This document shows, piece by piece, positions 8,815 through 17,476 of a stretch of 64,000 nt of DNA. The stretch is from Duganella sp. OV510 (GTDB lineage: Bacteria > Pseudomonadota > Gammaproteobacteria > Burkholderiales > Burkholderiaceae_D). The DNA is taken from positions 186,001 through 250,000 of the forward strand of contig NZ_FNEQ01000007.1 in NCBI RefSeq assembly GCF_900100205.1, written 5' to 3'. How positions within the stretch are numbered: the stretch's first letter is position 1; each line of letters starts with the position of its first letter. The notes under the pieces were generated by a model. That model had not been told where the DNA came from. It searched no databases and saw only the letters and a list, made by a program, of their open reading frames with translations. The position numbers were made by a program, and so were the translations under genes.

Positions 8815-9975
8815 TCAATGCCGTACCGTCGACGCCGGAGGATATGCAGCGCCTGAAGCTGCTTTTTTGGCAATGTCGTACTGGTACTTAGCCTTGTAGT
8901 TTAACATGGTCAGCAACAGCACGAGCAGCGCCGCACCGGCGTTATGCAACACGGCAATGGTCAGCGGGAAGCTCAGATAGATGGTTGCCAGGCCGGTCAG
9001 GATCTGCGCGCCCAGCACCAGCGCGATATTGCGCGCGGTCTTATGCAGCGCGTCATGCCCCCAGGCGCGCCATACGGCATAGCCGGCGACCATCGTCACC
9101 AGCAAGCCGAAGTTGCGGTGCACCCAGTGGATGGCTGTCAGCGCCGAGAACGGCAGGTAGTGGCCGGCGGCAGTCTTGCCCAGCTCGCGCCACAGCGTGA
9201 AGCCGTGCTCGAAGTCCATCTCCGGGATCACCTTGCCGTTACACAGCGGGAAATCGGTGCAGGCCAGCGTCGCGTAATTGGTGCTGACCCAGCCGCCCAG
9301 CGCCAGCTGCACCAGCAGGATCGCCGCCGCCACCGCCGACAGGATGCGGATATTGCGCATCGCCGGCGGCGAGGCGCTGACCACCGTACGCGGCGAAATC
9401 AGATGGTTCTGGCGGCCGCCGTACCACACCAGCATCGCCAGCAGGCCCATGCCCAGCAGCAGGTGGATGGTGACGATGATCGGCTGCAACTTCAGCGTCA
9501 CGGTCCAGGCGCCAAACGCGCCCTGCACGCACACTGCGACAAACAGCGCGGTCGGCATCCACGGCGCATACTCGGCGCGCGTGCCCTTCGACTTGCGCCA
9601 CTGATACCAGGCCTGCGCCATCATCGCCACGATCAGCACGCCGATGGTCATCGCCAGGTAGCGGTGGATCATCTCGATCCACGCCTTGACCACCGTTACC
9701 GGGCCGTGCGGCATCAAGGTTTCCGCCGCCACAATCTGCTCATGCGCGATGAAGGGATTGGCAGCGCCATAGCAGCCCGGCCAGTCCGGACAGCCGAGGC
9801 CGGAATCGGTCAGCCGCGTGAAGGCGCCAAACACGATCAGGTCGAAAGTGATGAACACGCAGACCCACACCAGCTTGCGGTACTTGCTGGCGTCCGACGA
9901 AGTCCAGACGATGGCGGCCGGCAGCAGCGCGATCAGCAGCGCCGTGACAGCCATTTGGGCGAGAGTGAGATGCAT
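8815..9975 (-). CDS. ctaA: Heme A synthase (COX15/CtaA family)
   Basis: This 386-residue membrane protein has eight hydrophobic helices and the COX15 signature FGAFTRLTDSGLGCPDWPGC near residue 50, with conserved Cys and His residues positioned for heme binding. It oxidises heme o to heme a. The ATG at 9975 (MHLTLAQMAVTALL) begins just before the first helix and was preferred over a longer frame whose extra N-terminus is out-of-frame sequence from the neighbouring assembly gene. It lies 5 bases after that gene and 13 bases before ctaB. Confidence 0.94.
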   Translation of the reverse strand: MHLTLAQMAVTALLIALLPAAIVWTSSDASKYRKLVWVCVFITFDLIVFGAFTRLTDSGLGCPDWPGCYGAANPFIAHEQIVAAETLMPHGPVTVVKAWIEMIHRYLAMTIGVLIVAMMAQAWYQWRKSKGTRAEYAPWMPTALFVAVCVQGAFGAWTVTLKLQPIIVTIHLLLGMGLLAMLVWYGGRQNHLISPRTVVSASPPAMRNIRILSAVAAAILLVQLALGGWVSTNYATLACTDFPLCNGKVIPEMDFEHGFTLWRELGKTAAGHYLPFSALTAIHWVHRNFGLLVTMVAGYAVWRAWGHDALHKTARNIALVLGAQILTGLATIYLSFPLTIAVLHNAGAALLVLLLTMLNYKAKYQYDIAKKAASGAAYPPASTVRH

Positions 9976-9980
9976 GATTC

Positions 9981-10598
9981 TTAACCTATGGCCGAAGCCT
10001 TCAACAATTTCGCGATGTCCTTGTGGACCCGCTTGACCTTCTCGACATCGCTGGACACCGCCCCTTTCGGGAAGCGCATCATCAGGTTGCCCAGCGGATC
10101 GATCAGATACACATGGTCGGCCGCGCGGTCCGCCGCGCCCTCCTCCAGTGGCAGCCATTTCTGCAGCGTGGCGGCCGGCGCACGCAGCATGTGGGTGCCG
10201 TCGTTCACCCGCAGCAGCATGGTTTCCAGCGGCTGATCATCGGTAATCATCCACACCCGCTCGATGCGGTCGGCCTCTTTGCCCTGCATGGTGCGCAGCT
10301 GACGCATGGCGAACAGCTGGTCCTGGCAATCGGCGCCGCAATCGGACGGACCGACTTTCAGCATGATCCATTTGCCCTTGTAATCCTCCAGCCGCGCCGG
10401 CTTGCCGTCCAGCGTGGTGCTGGCCATGGCCGGGATCGGGTAGGCGCGCGGATCGATCAGCGCGCCGTAATTGGTCTGCCCGCCTTTCGGCTTGATGACG
10501 TAATAGGTGAAGTATGACGCAATCAGCGGCGCTGCGCAGACCGCCAGCACGCCCAGCAGTTTCCAGCGTCCGCGCCCCGGTTTATTTGGTTTTTCCAC
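9981..10598 (-). CDS. Cytochrome oxidase assembly protein, Sco-like fold with CxxxC
   Basis: This 205-residue protein has one N-terminal membrane anchor (residues 14-35) and a periplasmic thioredoxin-like domain holding C87-GAD-C91. That spacing matches Sco proteins, although the rest differs from the Sco encoded at 6621. Proteins of this kind sit between surf1 and ctaA in many Betaproteobacteria and are presumed to help copper or thiol handling at oxidase subunit II. The start overlaps the surf1 3' end by 17 bases and the stop is 5 bases before ctaA. Its exact role is not proven. Confidence 0.8.
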   Translation of the reverse strand: MEKPNKPGRGRWKLLGVLAVCAAPLIASYFTYYVIKPKGGQTNYGALIDPRAYPIPAMASTTLDGKPARLEDYKGKWIMLKVGPSDCGADCQDQLFAMRQLRTMQGKEADRIERVWMITDDQPLETMLLRVNDGTHMLRAPAATLQKWLPLEEGAADRAADHVYLIDPLGNLMMRFPKGAVSSDVEKVKRVHKDIAKLLKASAIG

Positions 10599-11307
10599 GT
10601 CTGAATCCGTTCACGACAAAAAAGATAAGCGCCATCGCCGACAGTGCATACCACTGGAAGGCATAGCCTTGATGTTTTTCCACGCCCAGCGACGGCGCCG
10701 GCCAGTCGCGCACCATCTGCGCATCGTCACCGGACGGCTGCGCCGGCGCCCCCTGCTCCAGCACGAACGGCTGCATGCTCAGGCCGCTGTCCTTGGCCAG
10801 TTGCAGCGGATCGGCGTTTTGCACGATGGCGTTCGGCGCCAGCGGTGGCGCCGTGCCCAGTTCCATCACGTGGCCGGCATTGTGGCGGGCGATGCCCTGC
10901 AGCGTCACCATGCCGTCCGGCGTGGCGTAGGCCGGCAGCTTGTCGCGCACCTGCGGGTCACGCGGCAGCCAGCCGCGTGCCACCAGCACGTGCATCGACG
11001 ATCCGCTTATTTTAAACGGCATCAGCAGATAGAATCCGGCCCGGCCCTGGTACGGGCGATTGTCCAGATACACCGGCCAGCCGCGCACGAATTCGCCGCT
11101 GACAGTCACGCGGCGCCAGGCGACAGTGTCCGCCGCCAGCGGCGCGCCGTCCAGCACTAACGGTGCCTGGCGCGCGCCCTGGGACAATTTGTCCTGCAGC
11201 GCAGTCTTCTGTTCGGCACGGCGCGACTGCCAGTTGCCGAGTTGTACACCCAGGGCCACCACCAGCACGGTGGCGACGAAAGGAATCAATTTAAAGCGGA
11301 ACGCCAT
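10582..11307 (-). CDS. SURF1 family oxidase assembly protein
   Basis: This 241-residue protein has the SURF1 layout: one helix at about residues 6-22, a large periplasmic domain with the GNWQSRRAEQK and VYLDNRPYQGRAGFYLLMPF segments, and a second helix near residues 214-232. SURF1 helps insert heme a into oxidase subunit I. ATG 11307 puts the first helix at the usual distance; an upstream frame adds 12 unlikely residues. It overlaps the next assembly gene by 17 bases. It is divergent from the DUF2909 gene with 39 bases between them, so both promoters must be packed there. Confidence 0.92.
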   Translation of the reverse strand: MAFRFKLIPFVATVLVVALGVQLGNWQSRRAEQKTALQDKLSQGARQAPLVLDGAPLAADTVAWRRVTVSGEFVRGWPVYLDNRPYQGRAGFYLLMPFKISGSSMHVLVARGWLPRDPQVRDKLPAYATPDGMVTLQGIARHNAGHVMELGTAPPLAPNAIVQNADPLQLAKDSGLSMQPFVLEQGAPAQPSGDDAQMVRDWPAPSLGVEKHQGYAFQWYALSAMALIFFVVNGFRRGKTK

Positions 11308-11346
11308 TACAATGGAACCTCGATCAAATCGCCACTCCCACATGAC

Positions 11347-11553
11347 ATGAAAATTGCCGTTGCCATCGCGTTCATCCTGATCATCGGCAGCCTGGGGGCG
11401 GCATTCTTCTTCCTGATGCGCGACAAGGGCCGCAGCAACAACACGGTGCGGGCGCTGGCAGTGCGCGTGGCGCTGTCGATCACCCTGTTCCTGCTGATAC
11501 TGCTGGCTTACAAGCTAGGGTACATCCAGCCGACCGGCATCCGCAACGGATAA
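11347..11553 (+). CDS. Twin-transmembrane protein, DUF2909 family
   Basis: This 68-residue protein consists almost wholly of two membrane helices (about residues 4-24 and 37-57) joined by a short basic loop. The closing KLGYIQPTGIRNG is typical of the DUF2909 family. These small proteins are found between ctaE and surf1 in Burkholderiales oxidase loci and their function is unknown. It is the only plus-strand gene at this end of the locus and converges on ctaE across a shared hairpin at 11552-11577. Confidence 0.82.
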   Translation: MKIAVAIAFILIIGSLGAAFFFLMRDKGRSNNTVRALAVRVALSITLFLLILLAYKLGYIQPTGIRNG

Positions 11554-11577
11554 AAAAAAGCCGCACCGGAGTGCGGC
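11552..11577 (-). terminator. Intrinsic terminator after ctaE
   Basis: Reading the minus strand, a seven-pair GC stem GCCGCAC/GTGCGGC (11560-11566 with 11571-11577, four-base loop) is followed by eight T residues at 11559-11552. This is a textbook Rho-independent terminator 18 bases beyond the ctaE stop. In the plus direction the stem is followed by CTTT, so it may also stop the DUF2909 transcript weakly. Confidence 0.85.
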
Positions 11578-11594
11578 CTTTGCAGCGGCGTACC

Positions 11595-12464
11595 TTACAT
11601 CCAGTACACCACGACGTACAAGCCCAGCCAGACCACGTCGACAAAGTGCCAGTACCAGGCCGCGCCCTCGAAGGCGAAGTGGTGATCGGGCGTGAAGTGC
11701 CCCTTCAGCAAGCGGTACAGCACCACCGACAGCATGATTGCGCCCATCGTCACGTGGAAGCCGTGGAAGCCGGTCAGCATGAAGAAGGTGGAACCGTAGA
11801 TGCCCGAAGTCAGTTTCAGGTTCAGCTCGGTGTAGGCATGATAATACTCATAGCCCTGGAAGCCCATGAACGTGGCGCCCAGCAGCACCGTGGCGAACAG
11901 CCAGAACGCCGTCTGCGCACGGTGGCCGGCGCGCAGCGCGTGGTGCGAGATGGTCAGCGTCACGCCCGAGGTCAGCAGCAGCGCGGTGTTGATGGTCGGA
12001 ATCGGGAACGGCCCCATGGTGCGGAACTCTTCGACCGTGCCGGCCGGGCTGGCGCCGGCCCATTGCGCGGCAAAGTCCGGCCAGATGAATTTATGGTCCA
12101 GATCACCCAGCCATGGCAGCGTGATGGTGCGCGCATAGAACAGCGCACCGAAGAAGGCGCCGAAGAACATCACCTCGGAGAAGATGAACCAGCCCATCGA
12201 CCAGCGATAGGAATGGTCGATGCGCTGGCTGTACAAGCCGCCTTCGGATTCCTTGATGGCGTCGCCGAACCAGAAGTACAGCACGGTCAGCGTGCCAACG
12301 ATGCCGATCAGATTGGCAGCCGGCCCCCACGACACATCATTGACCCACGCCGACGCGCCGATCATGGTCACCAGCAGCGACAAGCCAGCCAGCAGCGGCC
12401 AGCGGGATGGGCCTGGCACGAAGTAATACGGCGCCGCGCCGCCATGCGATCCTGTTGAACTCAT
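11595..12464 (-). CDS. ctaE: Cytochrome c oxidase subunit III
   Basis: This 289-residue membrane protein has seven helices and the subunit III hallmarks, including WPLLAGLSLLVTMIG near the start, WPDFAAQWAGASPAG in the middle and GFHGFHVTMGAIML toward the end. Subunit III stabilises the heme-copper core of the terminal oxidase. ATG 12464 was chosen over the ATG six bases upstream because GGGAG sits six bases before it. It is followed by a strong intrinsic terminator and preceded by the DUF2970 gene, so it is probably the last gene of the coxB-ctaD-ctaG-ctaE transcript. Confidence 0.95.
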   Translation of the reverse strand: MSSTGSHGGAAPYYFVPGPSRWPLLAGLSLLVTMIGASAWVNDVSWGPAANLIGIVGTLTVLYFWFGDAIKESEGGLYSQRIDHSYRWSMGWFIFSEVMFFGAFFGALFYARTITLPWLGDLDHKFIWPDFAAQWAGASPAGTVEEFRTMGPFPIPTINTALLLTSGVTLTISHHALRAGHRAQTAFWLFATVLLGATFMGFQGYEYYHAYTELNLKLTSGIYGSTFFMLTGFHGFHVTMGAIMLSVVLYRLLKGHFTPDHHFAFEGAAWYWHFVDVVWLGLYVVVYWM

Positions 12465-12481
12465 CTTCATCTCCCTATTCA

Positions 12482-12679
12482 CTATTTTGCTACGACGAAT
12501 TTGACGATTGTTATCAGTAATCCTATGAACACCGCCACCGCCAGCAAGGCGGCGATGATGACGTGGAACGGGTTGAAGCCCTGCTGGTCGTCGGCGTCGA
12601 AATCGCGCTTGCGGCGCAATCCCACAAACGACCACAGCACCGCCTTCAGCGAATACAGGAAGCCGGGCTTGTCCGCCAT
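12482..12679 (-). CDS. DUF2970 family small membrane protein
   Basis: This 65-residue protein has a soluble N-terminal half, including SLKAVLWSFVGLRRK, and one C-terminal helix (about residues 40-60). This is the DUF2970 pattern and the gene is habitually found between ctaG and ctaE in Betaproteobacteria. Function is unknown but the position implies a part in oxidase assembly. The ATG overlaps the ctaG stop by one base (TGATG), indicating translational coupling; a GTG one codon earlier is the alternative start. Confidence 0.84.
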   Translation of the reverse strand: MADKPGFLYSLKAVLWSFVGLRRKRDFDADDQQGFNPFHVIIAALLAVAVFIGLLITIVKFVVAK

Positions 12680-13218
12680 CACTGCACCCCTGCCGTCTTC
12701 ACCAGGCCGCCGCCCACCTCAAAGAAGGTGTACGACAGCGTGATGGTCTTCACCTCCTTCGGCAACTTCGGATCGATGTAGAACACCACCGGCATCTGCC
12801 GCGCCTCGCTCGGCTTCAGGGTTTGCTGCTTGAAGCAGAAACACTCCACTTTCATAAAGTACGGCGTCGCGTTCTGCGGCGCGTAACTCGGTATCGCCTG
12901 CGCGTTCATCTCGCGCTTCTGCGTGTTGACCACTTCGTACATCACCGTGTTCAGCTCGCCGGGATGGACCGTCATGCTGGCCTGGGTCGGGCGAAATCGC
13001 CATGGTCCCTGTGCATTGCCGTCGAACTCGATGGTGACGCTGCGGTTCTTGTCCACCTGCGTGTTCTTGTCGTATTCGACGACGCCGTCCTTTTGCGTCA
13101 GCACGTTCAGTCCCAGTGCTTCGCAGATCTGGCGGTAGAACGGGTTGAGCGCGTAGGCAAAGCCAAACATCAGCACCGCGAACACGGCCAGTTTCATGAG
13201 CAGCGTGCGGTTGGTCAT
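12679..13218 (-). CDS. ctaG: Cytochrome c oxidase assembly protein Cox11/CtaG
   Basis: This 179-residue protein has one N-terminal helix (about residues 8-25) and a periplasmic beta domain with the copper-binding C126-F-C128-F motif, followed by VFYIDPKLPKEVKTITLSYTFF in segments typical of Cox11. It delivers copper to the CuB centre of subunit I. Its ATG lies one base before the stop of the tiny assembly gene upstream, and its stop overlaps the DUF2970 start. Length is normal for Proteobacteria. Confidence 0.95.
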   Translation of the reverse strand: MTNRTLLMKLAVFAVLMFGFAYALNPFYRQICEALGLNVLTQKDGVVEYDKNTQVDKNRSVTIEFDGNAQGPWRFRPTQASMTVHPGELNTVMYEVVNTQKREMNAQAIPSYAPQNATPYFMKVECFCFKQQTLKPSEARQMPVVFYIDPKLPKEVKTITLSYTFFEVGGGLVKTAGVQ

Positions 13219-13219
13219 G

Positions 13220-13327
13220 TCAGCTCAGCCAGAGGCGCTTGACGAACACAGAAGCAAAGAAGAACACCACCAGCCCGCCCAGGATCAGGGCGGTGCGCAG
13301 GTTGTTGGGCTTGTTTTGACCGCTCAT
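13220..13327 (-). CDS. Cytochrome oxidase small assembly protein (35 residues)
   Basis: A 36-codon frame from ATG 13327 encodes MSGQNKPNNLRTALILGG followed by one membrane helix and the ending FVKRLWLS. It sits exactly between ctaD and ctaG, where Burkholderiales carry an annotated small assembly protein of this size and layout. The start is 2 bases from the ctaD stop and its stop is one base from the ctaG start, leaving no room for anything else. The function is presumed from position. Confidence 0.78.
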   Translation of the reverse strand: MSGQNKPNNLRTALILGGLVVFFFASVFVKRLWLS

Positions 13328-13329
13328 GA

Positions 13330-14934
13330 TTATTTGAACTGCGGTGGCGTTTCAAACGTGTGGAACGGCGCCGGCGACGGCACGGTCCACTCCAGGCCTT
13401 CAGCACCTTCCCATGGCTTGGCTTCCGCCTTCTTGCCGCCACGGATAGTCGGCAGGATCACGAAGAACAGGAAGAACACTTGCGACAGGCCGAAACCGAA
13501 GGCGCCGATCGAGGCGATCATATTGAAGTCGGTGAACTGCGCCGAGTAGTCGGCGTAGCGGCGCGGCATGCCGGCCAGGCCCAGGAAGTGCATCGGGAAG
13601 AAGGTGACGTTGAAGGTGATCAGCGACAGCCAGAAGTGGGTCTTGCCGAGGAATTCGTTGTACATATGGCCGGTCCACTTTGGCACCCAGTAGTAGAAGC
13701 CGGCAAACAGCGCGAACAGCGAGCCGGCCACCAGCACGTAGTGGAAGTGCGCCACCACGTAGTAGGTGTCCTGCAGCTGGATGTCGATCGGCGTCACCGC
13801 CAGGATCAGGCCGGTGAAGCCGCCGATGGTGAACACGAAGATGAAGCCGACCGAGAACAGCATCGGGGTTTCAAAGGTCATCGAGCCGCGCCACATGGTG
13901 GCGATCCAGTTGAACACTTTGACGCCGGTGGGCACCGCGATCAGCATGGTGGCGTACATGAAGAACAGCTGCGAGGTGACCGGCATGCCGGTGGTGAACA
14001 TATGGTGGGCCCAGACGATGAACGACAGGATGGCGATCGAGGCGGTCGCATACACCATTGAGGCGTAGCCGAACAGCTGCTTGCGGGCGAAGGCCGGCAG
14101 GATCTGCGAGACGATGCCGAACGCCGGCAGGATCATGATGTACACCTCCGGGTGGCCGAAGAACCAGAAAATGTGCTGGTACATCACCGGGTCGCCGCCG
14201 GCAGCCGCATTGAAGAAGGTGGTGCCGAAGTGGCGGTCGGTCAGCGTCATGGTGATGGCGCCGGCCAGCACCGGCATCACGGCGATCAGCAGGTAGGCGG
14301 TGATCAGCCAGGTCCAGCAGAACATCGGCATCTTCATCAAGGTCATGCCAGGCGCGCGCATATTGAGGATGGTGACGATGATGTTGATCGAGCCCATGAT
14401 CGACGAGGCGCCCATCAGGTGCATGGCAAAGATGGCCATGTCCATGCCAGGGCCCATTTGCGTCGACAGCGGCGCGTACAGCGTCCAGCCGGCGGCGGTG
14501 GCGCCACCAGGCACCAGGAACGAGGTGGCCAGCAGGATCGCAGCTGGTGGCAGCAGCCAGAACGAGAAGTTGTTCATGCGGGCGAACGCCATGTCGGAGG
14601 CGCCGATCTGCAGCGGGATCATCCAGTTGGCGAAGCCGACGAAGGCCGGCATGATGGCGCCGAACACCATCACCAGGCCGTGCATGGTGGTCAGCTGGTT
14701 GAAGAATTCAGGCTGGAAGAATTGCAGGCCCGGCTTGAACAGCTCGGTGCGTATCATCAGCGCCAGCACGCCGCCGGACAGCAGCATGATGAACGAGAAC
14801 CACAGGTACAGCGTGCCGATGTCCTTGTGGTTGGTGGCGAACAGCCAGCGCGCCGGGCCGTGCGGATGGTCGTGGTGCGCGTGGTCTTCGCCGGGCGCGT
14901 GATCGTGGCCGTGATCCAAAGTAGTAGTGCTCAT
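13330..14934 (-). CDS. ctaD: Cytochrome c oxidase subunit I
   Basis: This 534-residue protein has twelve membrane helices and the heme-copper oxidase core. The CuB/cross-link motif WFFGHPEVYIMILP is present, along with HHMFTTGMP and the paired His ligands in AHFHYVLVAG. It reduces oxygen at the heme a3-CuB centre and pumps protons. The N-terminus is unusually His/Asp-rich over about residues 8-26 (HGHDHAPGEDHAHHDHPHG) before the first helix, which might bind metal. It lies 15 bases after coxB on the same strand. Confidence 0.97.
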   Translation of the reverse strand: MSTTTLDHGHDHAPGEDHAHHDHPHGPARWLFATNHKDIGTLYLWFSFIMLLSGGVLALMIRTELFKPGLQFFQPEFFNQLTTMHGLVMVFGAIMPAFVGFANWMIPLQIGASDMAFARMNNFSFWLLPPAAILLATSFLVPGGATAAGWTLYAPLSTQMGPGMDMAIFAMHLMGASSIMGSINIIVTILNMRAPGMTLMKMPMFCWTWLITAYLLIAVMPVLAGAITMTLTDRHFGTTFFNAAAGGDPVMYQHIFWFFGHPEVYIMILPAFGIVSQILPAFARKQLFGYASMVYATASIAILSFIVWAHHMFTTGMPVTSQLFFMYATMLIAVPTGVKVFNWIATMWRGSMTFETPMLFSVGFIFVFTIGGFTGLILAVTPIDIQLQDTYYVVAHFHYVLVAGSLFALFAGFYYWVPKWTGHMYNEFLGKTHFWLSLITFNVTFFPMHFLGLAGMPRRYADYSAQFTDFNMIASIGAFGFGLSQVFFLFFVILPTIRGGKKAEAKPWEGAEGLEWTVPSPAPFHTFETPPQFK

Positions 14935-14949
14935 CTGTAACGCTCCTGA

Positions 14950-16167
14950 TTACTTACGTGCAGCCACGATTTCGGCTGGTTGAACGATGTTTTCCTCGGC
15001 TTTGTTCGTCCAGCTATTGCGGGTATAAGTAATGACAGCCGCGATATCCGTATCCGACAATTGTTTCCAGCCAGGCATCTCGGTAGGATATTTCCCACTC
15101 TTCTTACCGTGCAACAGCACGTTGATCTGTTCCGCTTTCGGGCCATTCACCACCGGCGAGGCGTCCAGCGCGGCAAACATGCCTGGCGTGCCGCGGCCAT
15201 TGGCCTGGTGGCAGGCGACGCAGTTGGTGTTGTAGACTTTTTCGCCTTTGGTCTTCAGCTCGTCGATGGTCCAGGTCTTGGTTGGATCATCGGCCAGCGC
15301 GGCCATTTCTTTTTTCTTGGTGTCGACCCAGGCCTTGTACTCGTCATCGGTGACGACGCGCACCACGATCGGCATGAAGGCGTGTTCCTTGCCGCACAGT
15401 TCCGAGCAATAGCCGCGGAAGGTGCCGGTGTGCTCCGACTTGAACCAGGCATCGCGCACGAAGCCGGGAATCGCATCCTGCTTGACGGCAAAGGCCGGAA
15501 TCGACCAGGAGTGGATGACGTCGTTGGCGGTGGTGATCAGGCGGATCTTGCGCTTGACCGGCACCACCACCTCGTTATCGACTTCCATCAGGTAGTTGTC
15601 GCCGCGCGCCTCGGTCGGCTGGAAGCCCGGCGCGCCCACTTGCGCACGCGGCGTCGACAGGTTGGACAGGAAGCTGATGCCCTCGCCTTCGCCCTTCAGG
15701 TAATCGTAGCCCCACTTCCACTGCATGCCGGTGACCTTGATGGTGATGTCGGCATTGGAGGTGTCCTTCATGCCGACCACGGTGCGGGTGGCGGGCAGCG
15801 CCATGCCGATGACGATCAGGAAGGGCACGATGGTCCAGGCCACCTCGACGGCGGTGGATTCGTGGAAGGTGGCCGGCTTGTGGCCCAGCGACTTGCGGTG
15901 CTTGAAGATGGAATAGAACATCACGCCAAACACGGCGATGAAGATGACCAGACAGACCGCCATCATCCAGTTGTGCAGGTCGTAGACTTGGGAGGCGATC
16001 TCGGTTGCGGGAGGTTGCAGGTTTAATGCACGGTCGGTAGGTCCCCCGGTACCGCCTGTCGCGGCGGTGTAGGTGCCTGTTGCGGTGTCAGCTGCCCACG
16101 CTGGCATGCCGGCTGCCAGCATGGCCAGCCCCAGCACCAACGCTTGAAGTCGCTTCGCATATGTCAT
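14950..16167 (-). CDS. coxB: Cytochrome c oxidase subunit II with fused cytochrome c domain
   Basis: This 405-residue protein has a signal-like N-terminus (VLGLAMLAAGMPAWAA), two membrane helices and a periplasmic cupredoxin domain with the CuA ligands CSELCGKEH. A C-terminal c-type heme domain carries CVACH followed by a distal Met region near PTEMPGW. The fused heme makes this a caa3-like oxidase that can take electrons through its own cytochrome. It is the first gene of the oxidase run, with GGGGA five bases before ATG 16167 and a 289-base non-coding region upstream. Confidence 0.96.
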   Translation of the reverse strand: MTYAKRLQALVLGLAMLAAGMPAWAADTATGTYTAATGGTGGPTDRALNLQPPATEIASQVYDLHNWMMAVCLVIFIAVFGVMFYSIFKHRKSLGHKPATFHESTAVEVAWTIVPFLIVIGMALPATRTVVGMKDTSNADITIKVTGMQWKWGYDYLKGEGEGISFLSNLSTPRAQVGAPGFQPTEARGDNYLMEVDNEVVVPVKRKIRLITTANDVIHSWSIPAFAVKQDAIPGFVRDAWFKSEHTGTFRGYCSELCGKEHAFMPIVVRVVTDDEYKAWVDTKKKEMAALADDPTKTWTIDELKTKGEKVYNTNCVACHQANGRGTPGMFAALDASPVVNGPKAEQINVLLHGKKSGKYPTEMPGWKQLSDTDIAAVITYTRNSWTNKAEENIVQPAEIVAARK

Positions 16168-16456
16168 GTTTTCCCCAACTGCCCAAGAAATTAAAAATAT
16201 ATTTTTTTAACGTCTTACCGGCTATCGGTGAACTGAACCGGCGACGCTCCTTAAACAACATCGCATGGGCTGGGATAACCTGGCCGATGCGCGATTCTGC
16301 TTAATGCAACTGCTCGTTCGTACTCGATGTAACCTGTGTTTGCCATGGTGGCAAAGTTAGTGATTGATTATATAGAACAAAAACGTGGCACATCAAGCAA
16401 TAAACTATTGTTGTTGCCACATGGCTTTACGCCGCATGGCAACATGAAATCCGCAT
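16168..16456. other. Intergenic region between bioC and coxB, with paired TTGCCA/TGGCAA dyads
   Basis: No gene is visible here. Two inverted repeats share one core. One is TTTGCCA-TGG-TGGCAAA at 16339-16355. The other is TGTTGCCA...TGGCAACA at 16412-16444, with an inner GGC/GCC pair on the same centre. The second starts 12 bases beyond the bioC stop and may act as an RNA hairpin terminator, although it lacks a T-run. The AT-rich tract at 16190-16210, close to coxB, is where its leader or promoter should lie. Confidence 0.5.
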
Positions 16457-17380
16457 TCAGCGCGGCTTGCGCGGCGGATCGAAACGAATGATCGCTTCGC
16501 CCTTGGAAGTGACCTTGGGCGCCGGACGGAAGGCGTGACCGTAGATAACTTCAAAGGTCAGCCCCAGTTTGCCATCGCTGCGGCGGCCACGTTCCAGCGT
16601 GTCCAGCATGCGTTGCCAGGCCGCCTTGCCCATCATGCTGCGGCGCAACGTGGTGAGCGGATTCCCGCCCAGCGCGCGCACATCGGACAACAACGCCTGC
16701 GGCGTTTCATAGGTCACGGTGATGGTTTCCATGTCCAGTACCGGGGTCGAAAAACCGGCTTCGACCAGTTGATCGCCAAAATCGTGCATGTCGACGAAGG
16801 GCAACACGTGCGGCGCCAGGTCGGCTTCGGCAAACGCGGTGCGCAGTTCGCGCAGCGAATCCGGGCCGAAGCAGGAAAACATCAGCAGGCTGTTTACCCG
16901 CAGTACGCGGCGCCATTCGGCAAACACGCGGTCCGGCTGCGGATGCCAGTGCAGCGCCAGGTTGGACCAGACCAGGTCCAGCGAATTCGGCCCCAGCGGC
17001 AAATCGGCAAAATCGCCGCACAGCAGGTCGACCCCGCTTTTCGACGGCAGCAGCTTGCTCAGCAGCTGGTTCAGCGACGATGGTCTGGCGCCCGGCCCGT
17101 GGGCGGCATGCAACATGGCTTCGGCGGCATCCAGCCCCACGATCTGGGCGGCTGGATATGATTTTTGCAACAGAGGTAAGTCGGCGCCGCTTCCGCAACC
17201 TGCGTCCAAAACGCGCGAAGGCGCTATTTTAATCAATTCCAGCCGATCAAACATGCGCGATGATACTTCCCGGCGCAGAAAATCGGCGGCGGCGATACGC
17301 TCAGGGCGGGAAAACAGCTTGCGGACGCGCTCCAGATCGATCGGCGCGCTGAGTTTCGGGGGATTGGCAGGGACTTGCAT
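16457..17380 (-). CDS. bioC: SAM-dependent methyltransferase, BioC-like
   Basis: This 307-residue class I methyltransferase has SAM motif I VLDAGCGSGADLPLL at about residue 57 and the downstream LDLVWSNLALHWHPQPDRV segment typical of BioC. BioC methylates malonyl-ACP to start pimelate synthesis for biotin. No other bio gene is adjacent, so the substrate call rests on sequence alone. The ATG at 17380 (MQVPANPPKLSAPIDLERV) was chosen because the family begins shortly before the IDLERVRKLFSRPERI segment; longer starts to 17434 exist. It is divergent from comF across 96 bases. Confidence 0.8.
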   Translation of the reverse strand: MQVPANPPKLSAPIDLERVRKLFSRPERIAAADFLRREVSSRMFDRLELIKIAPSRVLDAGCGSGADLPLLQKSYPAAQIVGLDAAEAMLHAAHGPGARPSSLNQLLSKLLPSKSGVDLLCGDFADLPLGPNSLDLVWSNLALHWHPQPDRVFAEWRRVLRVNSLLMFSCFGPDSLRELRTAFAEADLAPHVLPFVDMHDFGDQLVEAGFSTPVLDMETITVTYETPQALLSDVRALGGNPLTTLRRSMMGKAAWQRMLDTLERGRRSDGKLGLTFEVIYGHAFRPAPKVTSKGEAIIRFDPPRKPR

Positions 17381-17476
17381 GAAGATAGGTCGTCGTAGTG
17401 CGATAATGTCGGCAGTGTACATGGTTGCACGCACTCGCGACGGAGACCGGACAGGTTTTCACAGGGGAAGCGTGGC

